DNA of 64,000 bases from Chitinophaga sp. YR573 (GCF_900110995.1 NZ_FOJF01000001.1:2187199-2251198), one strand, 5' to 3'; shown: positions 54,063 to 63,759, numbered from the stretch's first letter. A program made the numbers and translations. The notes: generated by a model from the sequence alone, not told the origin.

Positions 54063-56228
54063 ATGTACCGTTTCCTCACATTACTATGCCTTATTAGCAT
54101 ACCATCTCTGGCACAAACACCTATTGGTCAATGGCAGGAATATCTTCCCTGGCTACCAGCCATATCGGTTACTGTGAATACAGACAAAGTGTATTGCGCT
54201 TCTTCATCCGGTCTTTTCTCTGTAAACACAGGAGAAGAACAGGACATTACCCGCTATAGTAAAGTGAATGGCCTGCACGACATCGGTATCAGCACTATTG
54301 GCAGCAATAATAACGGTGTGATGGTGGCCTACCGGAACAGCAACCTTGATTTCCTCCAAGGCAATAACATCTATAACATCCCCGATCTCCTGCGCAAACA
54401 GGTATCAGCAGATAAATCTATCTTCCGCATCTTTTTTAATAACGACAACGCCTACCTCTGCACAGGATTAGGCATCGTAGTCGTAAACACTACCAGGTCA
54501 GAAATCTCAGATACATATATTACTGGTTCTACCGGTTTGTACACTCCCGTGTATGCACTCGCCTTACTGAATAACTCCCTGTATGCAGCTACGGCAGAAG
54601 GTATAAAAAAGGGCGCCCTCACAGGTACCAACCTCGCAGACTTCAGGAACTGGACGCCTCTACAACAGGGCCTGCAACAGGATACCGTACAACAGGTTAT
54701 TCTACTGGGCAACAAACTCATTTGCCGGCAGGGGAAACAACTCTTCCAGCTACAAAACGATACATGGTCACCCTGGTATACCGATGGGAATCCTATCACC
54801 AACCTGAGCATAAACAACCAGCAGTTACTTGTCTGTGAAAACAACCGCATCATCATACTACAATCAGATGCTACTGTCGCTACTATCTTACAGGACCAAC
54901 ACATTCAGGCTCCCCGTGAAGCCGTTGGTTACGCACAGGATACCTGGATAGCCGATTCCCTGCAGGGACTTATCCGCTACAGCGCGGGATTATTCACATC
55001 CATTACTCCCAACGGCCCTTCCAGTATCATCACCGGCGATATGCTCTTTGTAAACAACACCCTGTTTGCAGCAGCAGGTGGCATAACAGATGCATGGACT
55101 TCCACCGGCGATACCAACGGATATTACACTTATAACAAAGGGGAGTGGCAGCAGCACCAACCCGCCAATATAAAAGATCTCATCACACTAGCCCCCGATG
55201 CCAATGGTGGCGTATACATAGGCTCCTTTGGAGGCGGCTTATTACACCAGGACAACATCTATAAAGAAGCTACCAATGTAAGCGGACTGGCAACAGATGC
55301 TGCCGGTAATCTCTGGGTGGCTGATTATGGAGCCAATGCAAATCTGCTCTTAAAAAAGCCTGATAACTCCTGGTCATTTTTCCGCAGTCCCTATGCACAA
55401 ACAGGGAACGCCATCAGCCAACTGCTCACAGATGATTACGGACAGGTATGGATGGTATCCCCACAGGGAAACGGGCTGTTTGTCTTCAACCACACCAGCA
55501 ATCAATGGTATCAGTTCCGCATGGGGACTCAGTCAGGCAACCTTCCTTCCAATGATATATACTGTATGGCCAAAGATAAGAATGGCGCTATATGGGTAGG
55601 CACAGGCCGCGGTATTGCCATTATGAATTGTGCAGACCAGGCAGCTACAGGCAACTGTAGTGCATACCTTCCCATCATACAGCAGGACAACTTTGCCGGT
55701 TACCTTTTCCAGGATGAACAGGTGACCAGCATCGCTATAGATGGTGCAAACAGAAAATGGGTAGGCTCTCTAAATGGCGTATGGCTGGTGAGTGAAGACG
55801 GCGAAACAATCATCGAACATTTCAACACCGCCAACAGCCCTCTTCCGGGAAATCATATCTATAAAATAGCCATAGACCCGGTAACAGGAGAGGTATACTT
55901 CGCAACAGAAAAAGGATTGATGTCATGGCATGGTACTGCTACAGAAGGTACCATCATGCAAAAAGATTCCGTACTGGTATTCCCTAACCCTGTGCCCCAC
56001 ACATATGGCGGCACAATTGCGATCCGCGGACTGGCACAAAATGCACTGGTTAAGATTACAGACATCAGTGGGCGCTTAGTATTTCAGACACAGTCATTAG
56101 GCGGACAAGCCATCTGGAATGGCACTGATTATACAGGACACCGGCCTCAGAGCGGCGTATACCTCGTATTTGCCACGAGCGAAACAACAGGGGAGCATCT
56201 CGTCACTAAAATCGTATTTATAAACTAG
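54063..56228 (+). CDS. porZ: Type IX secretion system protein PorZ
   Basis: This 721-residue protein has a signal peptide (about 1-18, ending SLAQ). Two beta-propeller regions are built from two-component-regulator-like repeats: QDITRYSKVNGLHDIGISTI and KVYCASSSGLFSVN at the start, WMVSPQGNGLFVFN, and later GAIWVGTGRGIAIMN. A C-terminal type A sorting domain starts near residue 638 (VLVFPNPVPH) and contains GRLVFQTQ and SGVYLVFA. PorZ is a surface part of the T9SS attachment complex that handles A-LPS in Porphyromonas. recO follows 21 bp downstream. Confidence 0.85.
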   Translation: MYRFLTLLCLISIPSLAQTPIGQWQEYLPWLPAISVTVNTDKVYCASSSGLFSVNTGEEQDITRYSKVNGLHDIGISTIGSNNNGVMVAYRNSNLDFLQGNNIYNIPDLLRKQVSADKSIFRIFFNNDNAYLCTGLGIVVVNTTRSEISDTYITGSTGLYTPVYALALLNNSLYAATAEGIKKGALTGTNLADFRNWTPLQQGLQQDTVQQVILLGNKLICRQGKQLFQLQNDTWSPWYTDGNPITNLSINNQQLLVCENNRIIILQSDATVATILQDQHIQAPREAVGYAQDTWIADSLQGLIRYSAGLFTSITPNGPSSIITGDMLFVNNTLFAAAGGITDAWTSTGDTNGYYTYNKGEWQQHQPANIKDLITLAPDANGGVYIGSFGGGLLHQDNIYKEATNVSGLATDAAGNLWVADYGANANLLLKKPDNSWSFFRSPYAQTGNAISQLLTDDYGQVWMVSPQGNGLFVFNHTSNQWYQFRMGTQSGNLPSNDIYCMAKDKNGAIWVGTGRGIAIMNCADQAATGNCSAYLPIIQQDNFAGYLFQDEQVTSIAIDGANRKWVGSLNGVWLVSEDGETIIEHFNTANSPLPGNHIYKIAIDPVTGEVYFATEKGLMSWHGTATEGTIMQKDSVLVFPNPVPHTYGGTIAIRGLAQNALVKITDISGRLVFQTQSLGGQAIWNGTDYTGHRPQSGVYLVFATSETTGEHLVTKIVFIN

Positions 56229-56249
56229 ATATCAGTAATTTCGAAGCTG

Positions 56250-56984
56250 ATGTTACATAAAACGCGCGGGATAGTATTAAGGACAGTTAAGTATGGTGAT
56301 ACAAGTGCCATCGTGAACATCTTCACAGAACTGTTCGGCGTACAGGCATATATGGTAAACGGAGTAAGATCATCCAAACCAAAAGCAAAGGGTAACCTGC
56401 TGCAACCAGGAAATATCCTGGACCTCATCGTATACCATTACGAACAAAAAAGCATACAGCGTATCTCCGAATTCAAACTCGGCTACATCTCCACTTCCCT
56501 GCAGGTAAATGTAGTAAAGAACACCGTGGCGCTCTACATGATAGAGCTACTACAGAAAAGCCTGAAAGAGCCGGAAGAACACCTGGAGCTTTACTATTTT
56601 ACAGAACAGGCATTACAGGCGCTTGATCAAACACCTTTGGCAATAGCAGCAAACATCCCCTTATATTTCACACTCAAACTGGCAGAATATCTGGGCTTCC
56701 GCCTCAACGGCCGTTACTCTGAATACGCTTCTTACCTGGATTTGCAGGAAGGTTCATTCACAGATTTACCACCTCACCACAGTAATTACCTGGATGCAGA
56801 AAACAGCGAACTAACAGATCGCTTATTCCAATGTTATGAATGGGAAAGTCTGGGAAATATTACGATGAATAAAGACAAACGCAGGAAACTGCTGTATGCC
56901 TATCTGGACTTCTTCAAACTGCATCTGCCCGATTTTCAGGAACTGCACTCTCCGCCAATATTACACGAGATCCTTGACGCCTGA
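56250..56984 (+). CDS. recO: DNA repair protein RecO
   Basis: This 244-residue protein starts with an OB fold typical of RecO (LHKTRGIVLRTVKYGDTSAIVNIFT, GVQAYMVNGVRSSK). A helical domain follows with FKLGYISTSLQVNVVKNTVALYM and the C-terminal part ending PDFQELHSPPILHEIL. RecO loads RecA with RecR at gapped DNA. The usual four-Cys zinc site of many RecO proteins is not present, as in other Bacteroidota. It is 21 bp after porZ, and its end overlaps the convergent lpxH gene by 24 bp. Confidence 0.92.
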   Translation: MLHKTRGIVLRTVKYGDTSAIVNIFTELFGVQAYMVNGVRSSKPKAKGNLLQPGNILDLIVYHYEQKSIQRISEFKLGYISTSLQVNVVKNTVALYMIELLQKSLKEPEEHLELYYFTEQALQALDQTPLAIAANIPLYFTLKLAEYLGFRLNGRYSEYASYLDLQEGSFTDLPPHHSNYLDAENSELTDRLFQCYEWESLGNITMNKDKRRKLLYAYLDFFKLHLPDFQELHSPPILHEILDA

Positions 56985-57743
56985 GTACTTCAGTTCCGTA
57001 TTGGTTCCGTCAAATACTGCATAACTGAAATAATTCAGCCAGTCGCCCAGGTTGATATACCGGCTGTTAGCCCCTACCTGTAAATCCATTGGCAAATGCC
57101 GGTGTCCATAAATGAAGTAGTCGAAATGAGTGTGCTGTAACACTTCTTTACTGTAAATAGCCAGCCATTCATTCTCTTCTCCCAGGAACTTCTCCAGTTC
57201 CATTCCGGTAGCAGAACGGCTTTTACGACTAAAATAATTGGCTAACGCAATACCCCAGGAAGGATGTATCACCGAAAATAACCAGCGGCATACAGGGTTG
57301 CGGAATACTTTCTTTAATAACTTATAACCATGGTCACCAGGCCCAAGCCCATCTCCATGGCCTATATAAAATAATTTACCCCCAATATCATAAGTCTGTG
57401 GTTCATAATAAACAGGGATAGCAAGTTCTTCTTCAAAATATCCGTTCATCCACATATCATGGTTCCCGATAAACACCGAAATACCAATCCCATTGTCCCG
57501 CAGTTCTGCCAGTTTTCCCAGCAAGCGGGTATATCCTTTAGGAATTACTTCCTTATACTCAAACCAGAAATCAAAAATATCTCCTACAAGAAAAATATGC
57601 CCGGCATCTTTGGATACCTCGTTCAGCCATTGTACAATCCGTTTTTCTCTTTCTCTGCTGGCAGTAGCATTGGGTGCGCCCAGGTGAAAATCTGATGCGA
57701 AATAAACCTTTTTGCCTTCCGGAAGATGAATGTGGTGCTGCAT
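56961..57743 (-). CDS. lpxH: UDP-2,3-diacylglucosamine diphosphatase (LpxH family)
   Basis: This 260-residue calcineurin-like phosphoesterase has Asp18 and His20 (FASDFHLGAPN), GDIFDFWFEYK, the metal/phosphate motif IGNHDMW, HGDGLGPGDHG and the final GHRH. This pattern fits LpxH, which cuts UDP-diacylglucosamine to lipid X in lipid A synthesis. The SRKSR and FSVIHPSWG segments are typical of the Bacteroidota version. It lies 13 bp after a small lipoprotein gene on the same strand and overlaps recO at the 3' end. Confidence 0.9.
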   Translation of the reverse strand: MQHHIHLPEGKKVYFASDFHLGAPNATASREREKRIVQWLNEVSKDAGHIFLVGDIFDFWFEYKEVIPKGYTRLLGKLAELRDNGIGISVFIGNHDMWMNGYFEEELAIPVYYEPQTYDIGGKLFYIGHGDGLGPGDHGYKLLKKVFRNPVCRWLFSVIHPSWGIALANYFSRKSRSATGMELEKFLGEENEWLAIYSKEVLQHTHFDYFIYGHRHLPMDLQVGANSRYINLGDWLNYFSYAVFDGTNTELKYSGVKDLV

Positions 57744-57756
57744 ATACTAATTAATA

Positions 57757-58185
57757 CTATTTAAATCCTGCTTCTTCATAAGCAGCTTCAATATCTCCAA
57801 GATCAGCCTTGATAGGATCTCCTAAGCCGGTAAACAAAAATATCTCCCAGGCATATTTTGGATGATTGAGATTGATATAGAGAGATTCTCCGTTCTTCCT
57901 GATAAAATGTAATTGCGTAGCAGAAGTACGGATGATCTTCACTCCTTTAGATGCAAGGAACAGGCTATCCGCAGTAGCAGTGGCATTGTTAAATTGTAAA
58001 ATGCCCGGAAAACTCTTCTCTCCGAAAGCACTTTTCAGGGATTGTAATTTATCACCGGATGGTACAAAGATGACAGCACAGGTATCTTTAATAACCAGTT
58101 CATCAGCCCCATTACCACCTGCCGGAGCCTGCCCGCAGGATGCTAATACAAGCGCTGTAAAAATAAAAAGGGACAACCTCTTCAT
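57757..58185 (-). CDS. Small lipoprotein of unknown function upstream of lpxH
   Basis: This 142-residue lipoprotein is read from the ATG at 58185 (MKRLSLFIFTAL); an ATG at 58194 would add three residues. The lipobox ends LVLASC. The mature part has a short Gly-rich linker (PAGGNGAD), then a compact alpha/beta-looking domain with FVPSGDKLQSLKSAFGEKSF, TADSLFLASKGVKIIRTSA and NLNHPKYAWEIFLFTG. I do not recognise a family. It precedes lpxH by 13 bp and is probably in its operon, suggesting an envelope role. Confidence 0.75.
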   Translation of the reverse strand: MKRLSLFIFTALVLASCGQAPAGGNGADELVIKDTCAVIFVPSGDKLQSLKSAFGEKSFPGILQFNNATATADSLFLASKGVKIIRTSATQLHFIRKNGESLYINLNHPKYAWEIFLFTGLGDPIKADLGDIEAAYEEAGFK

Positions 58186-58203
58186 AACAATCATTTAAAA
58201 GAA

Positions 58204-58229
58204 CAGCGCATGATTACTATCATGCGCTG
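58204..58229 (-). terminator. Terminator of the rsfS-ftsH-LUD operon
   Basis: An 11-bp stem (CAGCGCATGAT / ATCATGCGCTG) with loop TACT is followed on the minus strand by TTCTTTT. It lies 29 bp after the LUD gene stop. Confidence 0.75.
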
Positions 58230-58257
58230 CTCAAATATAGTTAAACTAATAAACGTT

Positions 58258-58893
58258 TTATTGATCTACCAGGAATACATACACCTCTTTAGGACCGTGT
58301 ATACCTACTACCAGTGTCTTCTCAATATCTGCCGTACGGCTTGGACCAGAAGCAAAATGAATGGAAGAAGGTAATTCTCCCTGGTATTTATCTTTCAAAC
58401 GGGTAATGGCATCTTTCAGATCAAATACCAGCTGATGCGTATAAGCAATCACAATATGAACAGGCGTATATACAGGTAATGCTCTGCCGGAAGCCTGTGC
58501 CGCACTCAGTACCATGGTACCGGTACGTGCCACCAGACATTCACAGTCTGTAATCGCTGCCTGTGCAGTATGCATATCCCCGTTGTTCATGAAAGGGAAT
58601 TGCTTTAACTGAAACTGCTGCATCAGGGAAGGTGTCTGGCAATACACATCATCCCACTCTTTACTGGTTACAAGGGCAACCAGATTATCCACGACTTCAT
58701 TTTTACTCGTGCAGAAAATGAACTTCCCCTGTAAACGGGCAAACTCCTCTGCAAACTTCATTTCCAATCCGTCGTGTTCCTTTATAAAAACGGAACTGTT
58801 GCCCTCCGCATTTGGGAAGGGCAACTGTACCGATTGACTCAATGCATTACGTACTTTCTTAAGAATATTTTCCTTGGCAGGAGATATCTTCAT
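58258..58893 (-). CDS. LUD domain protein (LutC/YkgG family)
   Basis: This 211-residue protein has an N-terminal helix (KENILKKVRNALSQ) and the LUD fold with AAITDCECLVARTGTMVLS, PVHIVIAYTHQLVFDLKDAI and the signature FASGPSRTADIEKTLVVGIHGPKEVYVFLV. LutC is part of the LutABC lactate oxidation complex, but lutA and lutB are not here, so this is an orphan member. It follows ftsH by 6 bp and is surely co-transcribed, which suggests a role other than lactate use. Confidence 0.9.
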   Translation of the reverse strand: MKISPAKENILKKVRNALSQSVQLPFPNAEGNSSVFIKEHDGLEMKFAEEFARLQGKFIFCTSKNEVVDNLVALVTSKEWDDVYCQTPSLMQQFQLKQFPFMNNGDMHTAQAAITDCECLVARTGTMVLSAAQASGRALPVYTPVHIVIAYTHQLVFDLKDAITRLKDKYQGELPSSIHFASGPSRTADIEKTLVVGIHGPKEVYVFLVDQ

Positions 58894-58899
58894 ATTAGC

Positions 58900-60924
58900 T
58901 TACGCATTAACAGGTGAAGGCGAAGGATTGATGATATCCGAAGGATGTACACCATCAGTGCCGATGCTTTCATTGTTTCTCTGGTGTTCTCTGTGAACAT
59001 CCCATGGACGTTTACCGATCAGTCTTTCCAGATCTGCCTGATATAATACTTCTTTTTTCAACAGTTCCTGTGCAAGGGCTTTTACCTGATCCAGCTTTTC
59101 TGTCAGCAGGTTTTTAGTCCTTATGTAAGCCTTGTTGATCAGCTGACGAACTTCTTCATCTATCATCTTGGAAGTTTCCTCAGAGTAAGGTTTTGTAAAT
59201 GCCTGATCGCTGTTAGGATCATAGAAAGATACATTACCTACTTTTTCATTCATACCATACACAGTTACCATCGCATAAGCCATACGGGTAATAACCTGCA
59301 AGTCATTCTGCGCACCGGTAGATATTTTACCAAACACCAGGTCTTCTACAGCACGACCGCCAAGGGTCATACATATATCGTCCAGTAACTGTTCGGTATT
59401 GTAGAGGTATTGTTCTTTAGGAAGATATTGTGCATATCCTAGAGCAGCAACACCACGTGGTACAATTGTAACTTTTACCAGCGGGTTAGCATGTTCCAGG
59501 TGCCATCCGCAGATAGCATGACCAGCTTCATGATAAGCGATCACTTCTTTCTCTTCAGGAGAAATGATCTTGTTCTTCTTCTCTAAACCACCAATTACAC
59601 GGTCAATCGCATCATTGAAGTCGTCCATTTCCACTTCCGTTTTGCCTTTACGGGCAGCAATCAAAGCAGCCTCGTTACATACGTTGGCAATATCGGCTCC
59701 AGCAAATCCGGGGGTCATGGAAGCAAGCTTCTTAACATCCAGGATAGGAGAAGTTTTAATAGGCTTCAGATGCACTTCAAAAATGGTCTCTCTGCCAGCC
59801 AGATCTGGTTTATCGATAGAGATCTGACGGTCAAAACGTCCCGGGCGCAATAACGCACTATCCAGTACATCCGGACGGTTGGTAGCAGCCAGAATGATGA
59901 TACCGCTATCAGTACCGAAACCATCCATTTCAACCAGCAGCTGGTTCAGGGTGTTTTCACGTTCATCATTGCTCATCATCACGTTCTTACCCCTTGCACG
60001 GCCAATCGCATCTATTTCATCAATAAATATGATACAGGGAGCCTTTTCACGGGCCTGCTTGAACAGGTCACGTACACGGCTTGCACCCACACCTACGAAT
60101 AGTTCAACAAAGTCAGAACCTGACATAGAGAAGAATGGTACCTGCGCTTCTCCGGCCATTGCTTTGGCCAGCAGGGTTTTACCGGTACCCGGAGGGCCCA
60201 CCAGCAAAGCTCCCTTAGGGATTTTACCCCCCAGTGCAGTGTATTTCTTCGGGTTCTTCAGGAAATCCACGATTTCCATGACCTCGACTTTAGCTTCGTC
60301 CAATCCGGCAACATCACTGAAAGTGATATTTACACGGGTACCCTTGTCGAACAGGGTTGCTTTGGACTTGCCAATGTTAAAGATGCCTCCCGGACCGCCA
60401 CTGCCACCGGCAGGACCGCCCATTTTACGCATCAGTAATACCCATAGACCAATCAGTAATACCAGCGGTAACAGCAGTTGAATGAATGGTTCAAACCATC
60501 CCTGTCTGTCCTCGTAAATCACTTTTACCTGATCTTCTAATGGTGTGTTAGCCTGAGCTTTATCCATATCTGCTTTAAAGCTTTCCTCACTGCCTATGCT
60601 AAAACGGAAATGTGGACCGGCATTTGGTGCGCCGAAACGCCCTTTTGCCACTTTATCAAATTTGGGCTCGTTCAGCCTCTCTTTTTTAATGTAAACCTCT
60701 ACAGACTTTTTGTTCACCACCACCAGCTTGTCTACATCTCCTGGTTTCAGGTAATCAAGTTGAAATTCCTGAAAACTAAGCTCTTTAGGCTGGGCTCCGA
60801 AATTAAAAAAGTTCATAGCCAGCAAAGCGACCCCTATAAAGGCGTACACCCAGTATATATTGAACTTTGGTCCTTTCTTTGGCGATTTGTCTGACCCCTT
60901 GGTGAAGTTGTTGCCTCTTTCCAT
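58900..60924 (-). CDS. ftsH: ATP-dependent zinc metalloprotease FtsH
   Basis: This 674-residue membrane protease has two membrane helices (about 22-42 and 146-165) around a periplasmic domain. The AAA+ domain has Walker [10 protein letters not shown] (to 250), Walker B IIFIDEID (298-305), the pore motif FVGVG and the [23 protein letters not shown]. The M41 protease has the zinc motif HEAGH (465-469). It degrades misfolded membrane proteins and regulators. It is 39 bp after rsfS and 6 bp before the LUD gene. Confidence 0.98.
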   Translation of the reverse strand: MERGNNFTKGSDKSPKKGPKFNIYWVYAFIGVALLAMNFFNFGAQPKELSFQEFQLDYLKPGDVDKLVVVNKKSVEVYIKKERLNEPKFDKVAKGRFGAPNAGPHFRFSIGSEESFKADMDKAQANTPLEDQVKVIYEDRQGWFEPFIQLLLPLVLLIGLWVLLMRKMGGPAGGSGGPGGIFNIGKSKATLFDKGTRVNITFSDVAGLDEAKVEVMEIVDFLKNPKKYTALGGKIPKGALLVGPPGTGKTLLAKAMAGEAQVPFFSMSGSDFVELFVGVGASRVRDLFKQAREKAPCIIFIDEIDAIGRARGKNVMMSNDERENTLNQLLVEMDGFGTDSGIIILAATNRPDVLDSALLRPGRFDRQISIDKPDLAGRETIFEVHLKPIKTSPILDVKKLASMTPGFAGADIANVCNEAALIAARKGKTEVEMDDFNDAIDRVIGGLEKKNKIISPEEKEVIAYHEAGHAICGWHLEHANPLVKVTIVPRGVAALGYAQYLPKEQYLYNTEQLLDDICMTLGGRAVEDLVFGKISTGAQNDLQVITRMAYAMVTVYGMNEKVGNVSFYDPNSDQAFTKPYSEETSKMIDEEVRQLINKAYIRTKNLLTEKLDQVKALAQELLKKEVLYQADLERLIGKRPWDVHREHQRNNESIGTDGVHPSDIINPSPSPVNA

Positions 60925-60963
60925 AATCTTACGCTCCTTACGGATGTCGTTATTAGTTAAAAG

Positions 60964-61374
60964 TTATAAGTTATTCTCATTATGCTCCATTCGTTCTGCA
61001 TCACTCCACATGTCTTCCAGACTGTAAAATTGCCTGGTTTCGGGTTGGAATACATGCACTACAACATTCACATAATCTACAAGTATCCATTGTTGTGCGG
61101 TAAATCCTTCGTGTTTGTAGGGCTCTTCTCCCAGATGCTCCTGTATCTGATGTTCAACATAGTCTGCAATAGCCCTAACCTGTGTATTGGAATTGGCCTC
61201 ACATATAACAAAGAAGTCAGCCACAGCTTCAGGAATCTGGCGTAGATCCAGGGATACAATATTTTCTCCCTTTTTATCCTGGATAGCCTTGATGATGATG
61301 GAAAAAATCTCGCTTTCTCTACTCAGACGCGTTAACGCCTTTTTTCTCGTACTCAGAACGGTTAAGGGTGCCAA
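60964..61374 (-). CDS. rsfS: Ribosome silencing factor RsfS
   Basis: This 136-residue protein has the RsfS/DUF143 core: IIKAIQDKKGENIVSLDLRQ, then VADFFVICEANSNTQVRAIADYVE and QWILVDYVNVVVHVFQPETRQFY. It binds uL14 on the large subunit and blocks subunit joining under starvation. The start is TTG at 61374, giving an N-terminal extension (APLTVLSTRKKALTRLSR) before the core; no ATG is available. It is the first gene of the rsfS-ftsH-LUD operon and divergent from birA. Confidence 0.93.
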   Translation of the reverse strand: MAPLTVLSTRKKALTRLSRESEIFSIIIKAIQDKKGENIVSLDLRQIPEAVADFFVICEANSNTQVRAIADYVEHQIQEHLGEEPYKHEGFTAQQWILVDYVNVVVHVFQPETRQFYSLEDMWSDAERMEHNENNL

Positions 61375-61410
61375 TAAAATCTCTTTTGGTTAAAAATAAA
61401 CTTTAATTGT

Positions 61411-61418
61411 CAAAATTA
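61411..61418 (-). promoter_or_regulatory. Candidate -7 element for rsfS-ftsH-LUD
   Basis: On the minus strand this reads TAATTTTG, an exact TAnnTTTG match, 36 bp before the rsfS TTG start. Confidence 0.45.
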
Positions 61419-61581
61419 CTAAACAAGCGGCAAATAAACACCGGAATATGATATTGTCACAATGCATTCCAATATGCTTCCAATATTGGTATTGATACCT
61501 GGTATGCAGACGTTTGAGACTACTCGTTTATTGTAATGCCGGATCCTGTCTTTTGTTAAGAAAATGATAAAATGATTTACT

Positions 61582-62361
61582 TTGCTTTATTCAAAATATT
61601 TCAGAAAAGAATCTCTTGTGATCGGACAGCCTTTTTACATTTTAGACAAAGTAGACAGCACCAATAACTATGCCATGGAGCAGGTCAATAATGGGACCAT
61701 AAACTCCGGAACTACCTGGTTTGCCATGGAACAAACAGCCGGAAAAGGACAACGTGGTAAGCAATGGCTCTCACCCCCGGGTGAAAACATCATGCTTACC
61801 ATAGCCCTGCAACCCGGAATGCTGCCACTTTCCAGGCAATTTATGCTAAGCGTTGCAGTAGCGCTTGGTGCCTGTGATTTCTTTAGTCAACATGCTGGAG
61901 ATGAGACCGGAATCAAGTGGAGTAATGACATTTACTGGCGTGACAGAAAGGCAGGGGGCATTCTCATAGAAAATGTACTGCGTGGCAATACATGGCAATA
62001 TGCCATTATAGGAATCGGGTTGAACATTAACCAAACTACCTTTCCGGAGCATTTGCCCAACCCCGTATCCCTGCGCCAGATTACCGGTAAAACCTGGGAT
62101 GCCATCGCCCTGGGCAAAGAACTCTGTGCCTGCCTGCAGGAGCGGATTCAGGCATTACATCCTTCTACTTATGACAGCCTTTTAACCGAATACATCAGCA
62201 AACTGTTCCGCCTGAACCAGGCCGGTCTTTACCGCATGAACAACGAATACTTTGAAGGCATTATACGAGACGTATTACCCGATGGCCGCCTCTGCCTCGA
62301 AAAAGACAAAAATATTATTCAACTGAACTTCGGAGAGATTGAATTTGTACTTACAAAGTAG
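61582..62361 (+). CDS. birA: Biotin--[acetyl-CoA-carboxylase] ligase
   Basis: This enzyme is 259 residues from the TTG at 61582; GTG at 61618 is the other possible start, as a stop lies at 61573-61575. It has the ligase fold with DKVDSTNNYAMEQ, the biotinyl-AMP loop TAGKGQRGKQWLSPPGENIM, IKWSNDIYWRDRKAGGILIE and IIGIGLNIN, plus a C-terminal SH3-like domain. There is no N-terminal DNA-binding domain, so it is the group I, non-repressor type that attaches biotin to carboxylase carrier protein. It is divergent from rsfS. Confidence 0.95.
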   Translation: MLYSKYFRKESLVIGQPFYILDKVDSTNNYAMEQVNNGTINSGTTWFAMEQTAGKGQRGKQWLSPPGENIMLTIALQPGMLPLSRQFMLSVAVALGACDFFSQHAGDETGIKWSNDIYWRDRKAGGILIENVLRGNTWQYAIIGIGLNINQTTFPEHLPNPVSLRQITGKTWDAIALGKELCACLQERIQALHPSTYDSLLTEYISKLFRLNQAGLYRMNNEYFEGIIRDVLPDGRLCLEKDKNIIQLNFGEIEFVLTK

Positions 62362-62362
62362 G

Positions 62363-62397
62363 ACATCTGTCCGGTTTTAAAAAAGCCGAACAGATGT
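62363..62397 (+). terminator. Hairpin after birA
   Basis: ACATCTGT (62363-62370) pairs with ACAGATGT (62390-62397), with an inner CGGTTTT/AAAAGCCG helix. Only TTTCC follows, so it is a moderate terminator candidate. Confidence 0.55.
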
Positions 62398-62479
62398 TTC
62401 CGTACCTATTTCGATAGTAGAGACGTTATCGACAAGAAAGGACAGACCGGGTGTTCAATAAGGGTGAAGGAATAGAGAA

Positions 62480-62541
62480 ACGGATTACATGTTGTTCATT
62501 ACACTAAATATAGGTTCTGTAAGACAAAACATGTAATCCGT
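62480..62541. repeat. Large inverted repeat with nested hairpin, unassigned
   Basis: A 14-bp perfect inverted repeat (62480-62493 and 62528-62541, ACGGATTACATGTT and its complement) encloses 34 nt that contain a second helix, TTACA/TGTAA (62499-62503 and 62518-62522). It lies 120 bp past birA and 277 bp before the AraC gene. No T-tract follows. It could be an RNA structure, a regulator site or a mobile-element remnant. Confidence 0.55.
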
Positions 62542-62817
62542 ATATAATCTTGTATGCTGCTGCAGATAGTTGGTTGTAATAGTGGTAAGCAGTTCCATCA
62601 AAAGGCACATGATGAAAACAAGATTTTGGTTGATAAAGGTGAACTCAATTTGTGAAATCTTTGTTAATTTATCAAATTTAAAAATGCAACATCGATACAA
62701 ATGGCGTATTGGCAGGAATTATACCTCTTTTGACCGTCTTTACCATCTGCATATTCATACATCCATACATCAATAACCGGTAACCCATTAGCGCTGCTTT
62801 TTTGTTAACTTTAATAT

Positions 62818-63759
62818 ATGGCCACCAGTAATAATCGCAGAAGTATTCAACGTGTGGGGCTGAACCAGATTGATAGCAGCCTCCTGCAGGTAGCCGTAAA
62901 CACACCTGCCACACCAAAAGTACCAGCCAAAAGTAGCTTTGCTGTGCATTCACGTGCTACAAATCCCTGTAAAGAATATATTTCCGCCAGCAGACGTGAT
63001 TATTATAAGATTTCCCTTATCACCGAAGGCTCTGGTACATTCACACTGGGAGACCGTGTATATAAGATAAAAGCGCCCAGCCTCCTTTTCATCAATCAGG
63101 TAGAAGTAAAAACATGGTCACCGGTTGGCCCGCAGGATGGTTACTACTGCATGTTCACAGAACACCTGTTCGAAATGCGGCGGGATTACCGGGATGAACT
63201 CCTGCATTATCCGCTTTTCCAGATAGGCGCCAACGCCGTGCTGAAATTGACAGAAGAACAGAGCAGCTACCTTCAGCAGATCTTCAGACAACTGATGAAA
63301 GAACATACAGATAGCGCTGCCTATAAACAGGAAGCTCTCATTATCTATCTTCAGCTGCTTCTACTGGAAGCTAAACGGATGGGCACGCCCGCAAGTGATC
63401 ATCAACGTTCTTTAACAACAGCACAACTACTGGCAGAACGTTTTACAGAAACACTGGAAAAACAGTTCCCCATCGCTTCCGAGCAGGAACAGGTACAACT
63501 GAAAACTGCCGGCGAGTTCGCTCAGATGCTGAATGTGCATCCAAATCATCTGAATGCCACTGTCAAACGTGTTACCGGACATACCACCAGCGAACATATC
63601 CGGCAAAGGATCCTGCTCGAAGCAAAGCTCCTTTTAAGGCATACCGACTGGCACATTTCTGCTATCGCCTGGTGCCTTGGTTTTGAAGAACCCGCTAATT
63701 TCACGCACTTCTTCAAAAGCCAGACCACTCACTCTCCTCATATCTTCCGCACACTCTAA
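62818..63759 (+). CDS. AraC family transcriptional regulator
   Basis: This 313-residue protein has an N-terminal cupin-like sensing domain (about 50-170: YYKISLITEGSGTFTLGDRVYKIKAPSLLF) and a C-terminal double helix-turn-helix (about 225-313). The latter has TAGEFAQMLNVHPNHLNATVKRVTG and SAIAWCLGFEEPANFTHFFKSQT, the AraC signature. The first 45 residues are polar and probably flexible. It likely activates a catabolic or efflux gene; no obvious target lies within the window. A bidirectional terminator follows. Confidence 0.93.
   Translation: MATSNNRRSIQRVGLNQIDSSLLQVAVNTPATPKVPAKSSFAVHSRATNPCKEYISASRRDYYKISLITEGSGTFTLGDRVYKIKAPSLLFINQVEVKTWSPVGPQDGYYCMFTEHLFEMRRDYRDELLHYPLFQIGANAVLKLTEEQSSYLQQIFRQLMKEHTDSAAYKQEALIIYLQLLLLEAKRMGTPASDHQRSLTTAQLLAERFTETLEKQFPIASEQEQVQLKTAGEFAQMLNVHPNHLNATVKRVTGHTTSEHIRQRILLEAKLLLRHTDWHISAIAWCLGFEEPANFTHFFKSQTTHSPHIFRTL

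Larger units (their letters stand above)
62362..62817. other. Intergenic region between birA and the AraC gene
   Basis: These 456 bp hold a probable terminator (62363-62397), a 6-bp inverted repeat TCGATA/TATCGA (62411-62432) and a large 14-bp inverted repeat (62480-62541). TAACTTTA (62806-62813) is a near-match -7 element for the AraC gene. I see no convincing gene; open frames here lack any family-like feature. Confidence 0.5.

Noticed and set aside
59879..60481. 200-codon open frame opposite ftsH
   Set aside because: ftsH is certain from its AAA and HEAGH motifs; the opposite frame is Ser/Pro-rich low-complexity sequence typical of a reverse-strand shadow.
62570..62776. 68-codon open frame between birA and the AraC gene
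   Set aside because: Low-quality sequence with no signal peptide, motif or promoter; the region is AT-rich non-coding DNA.
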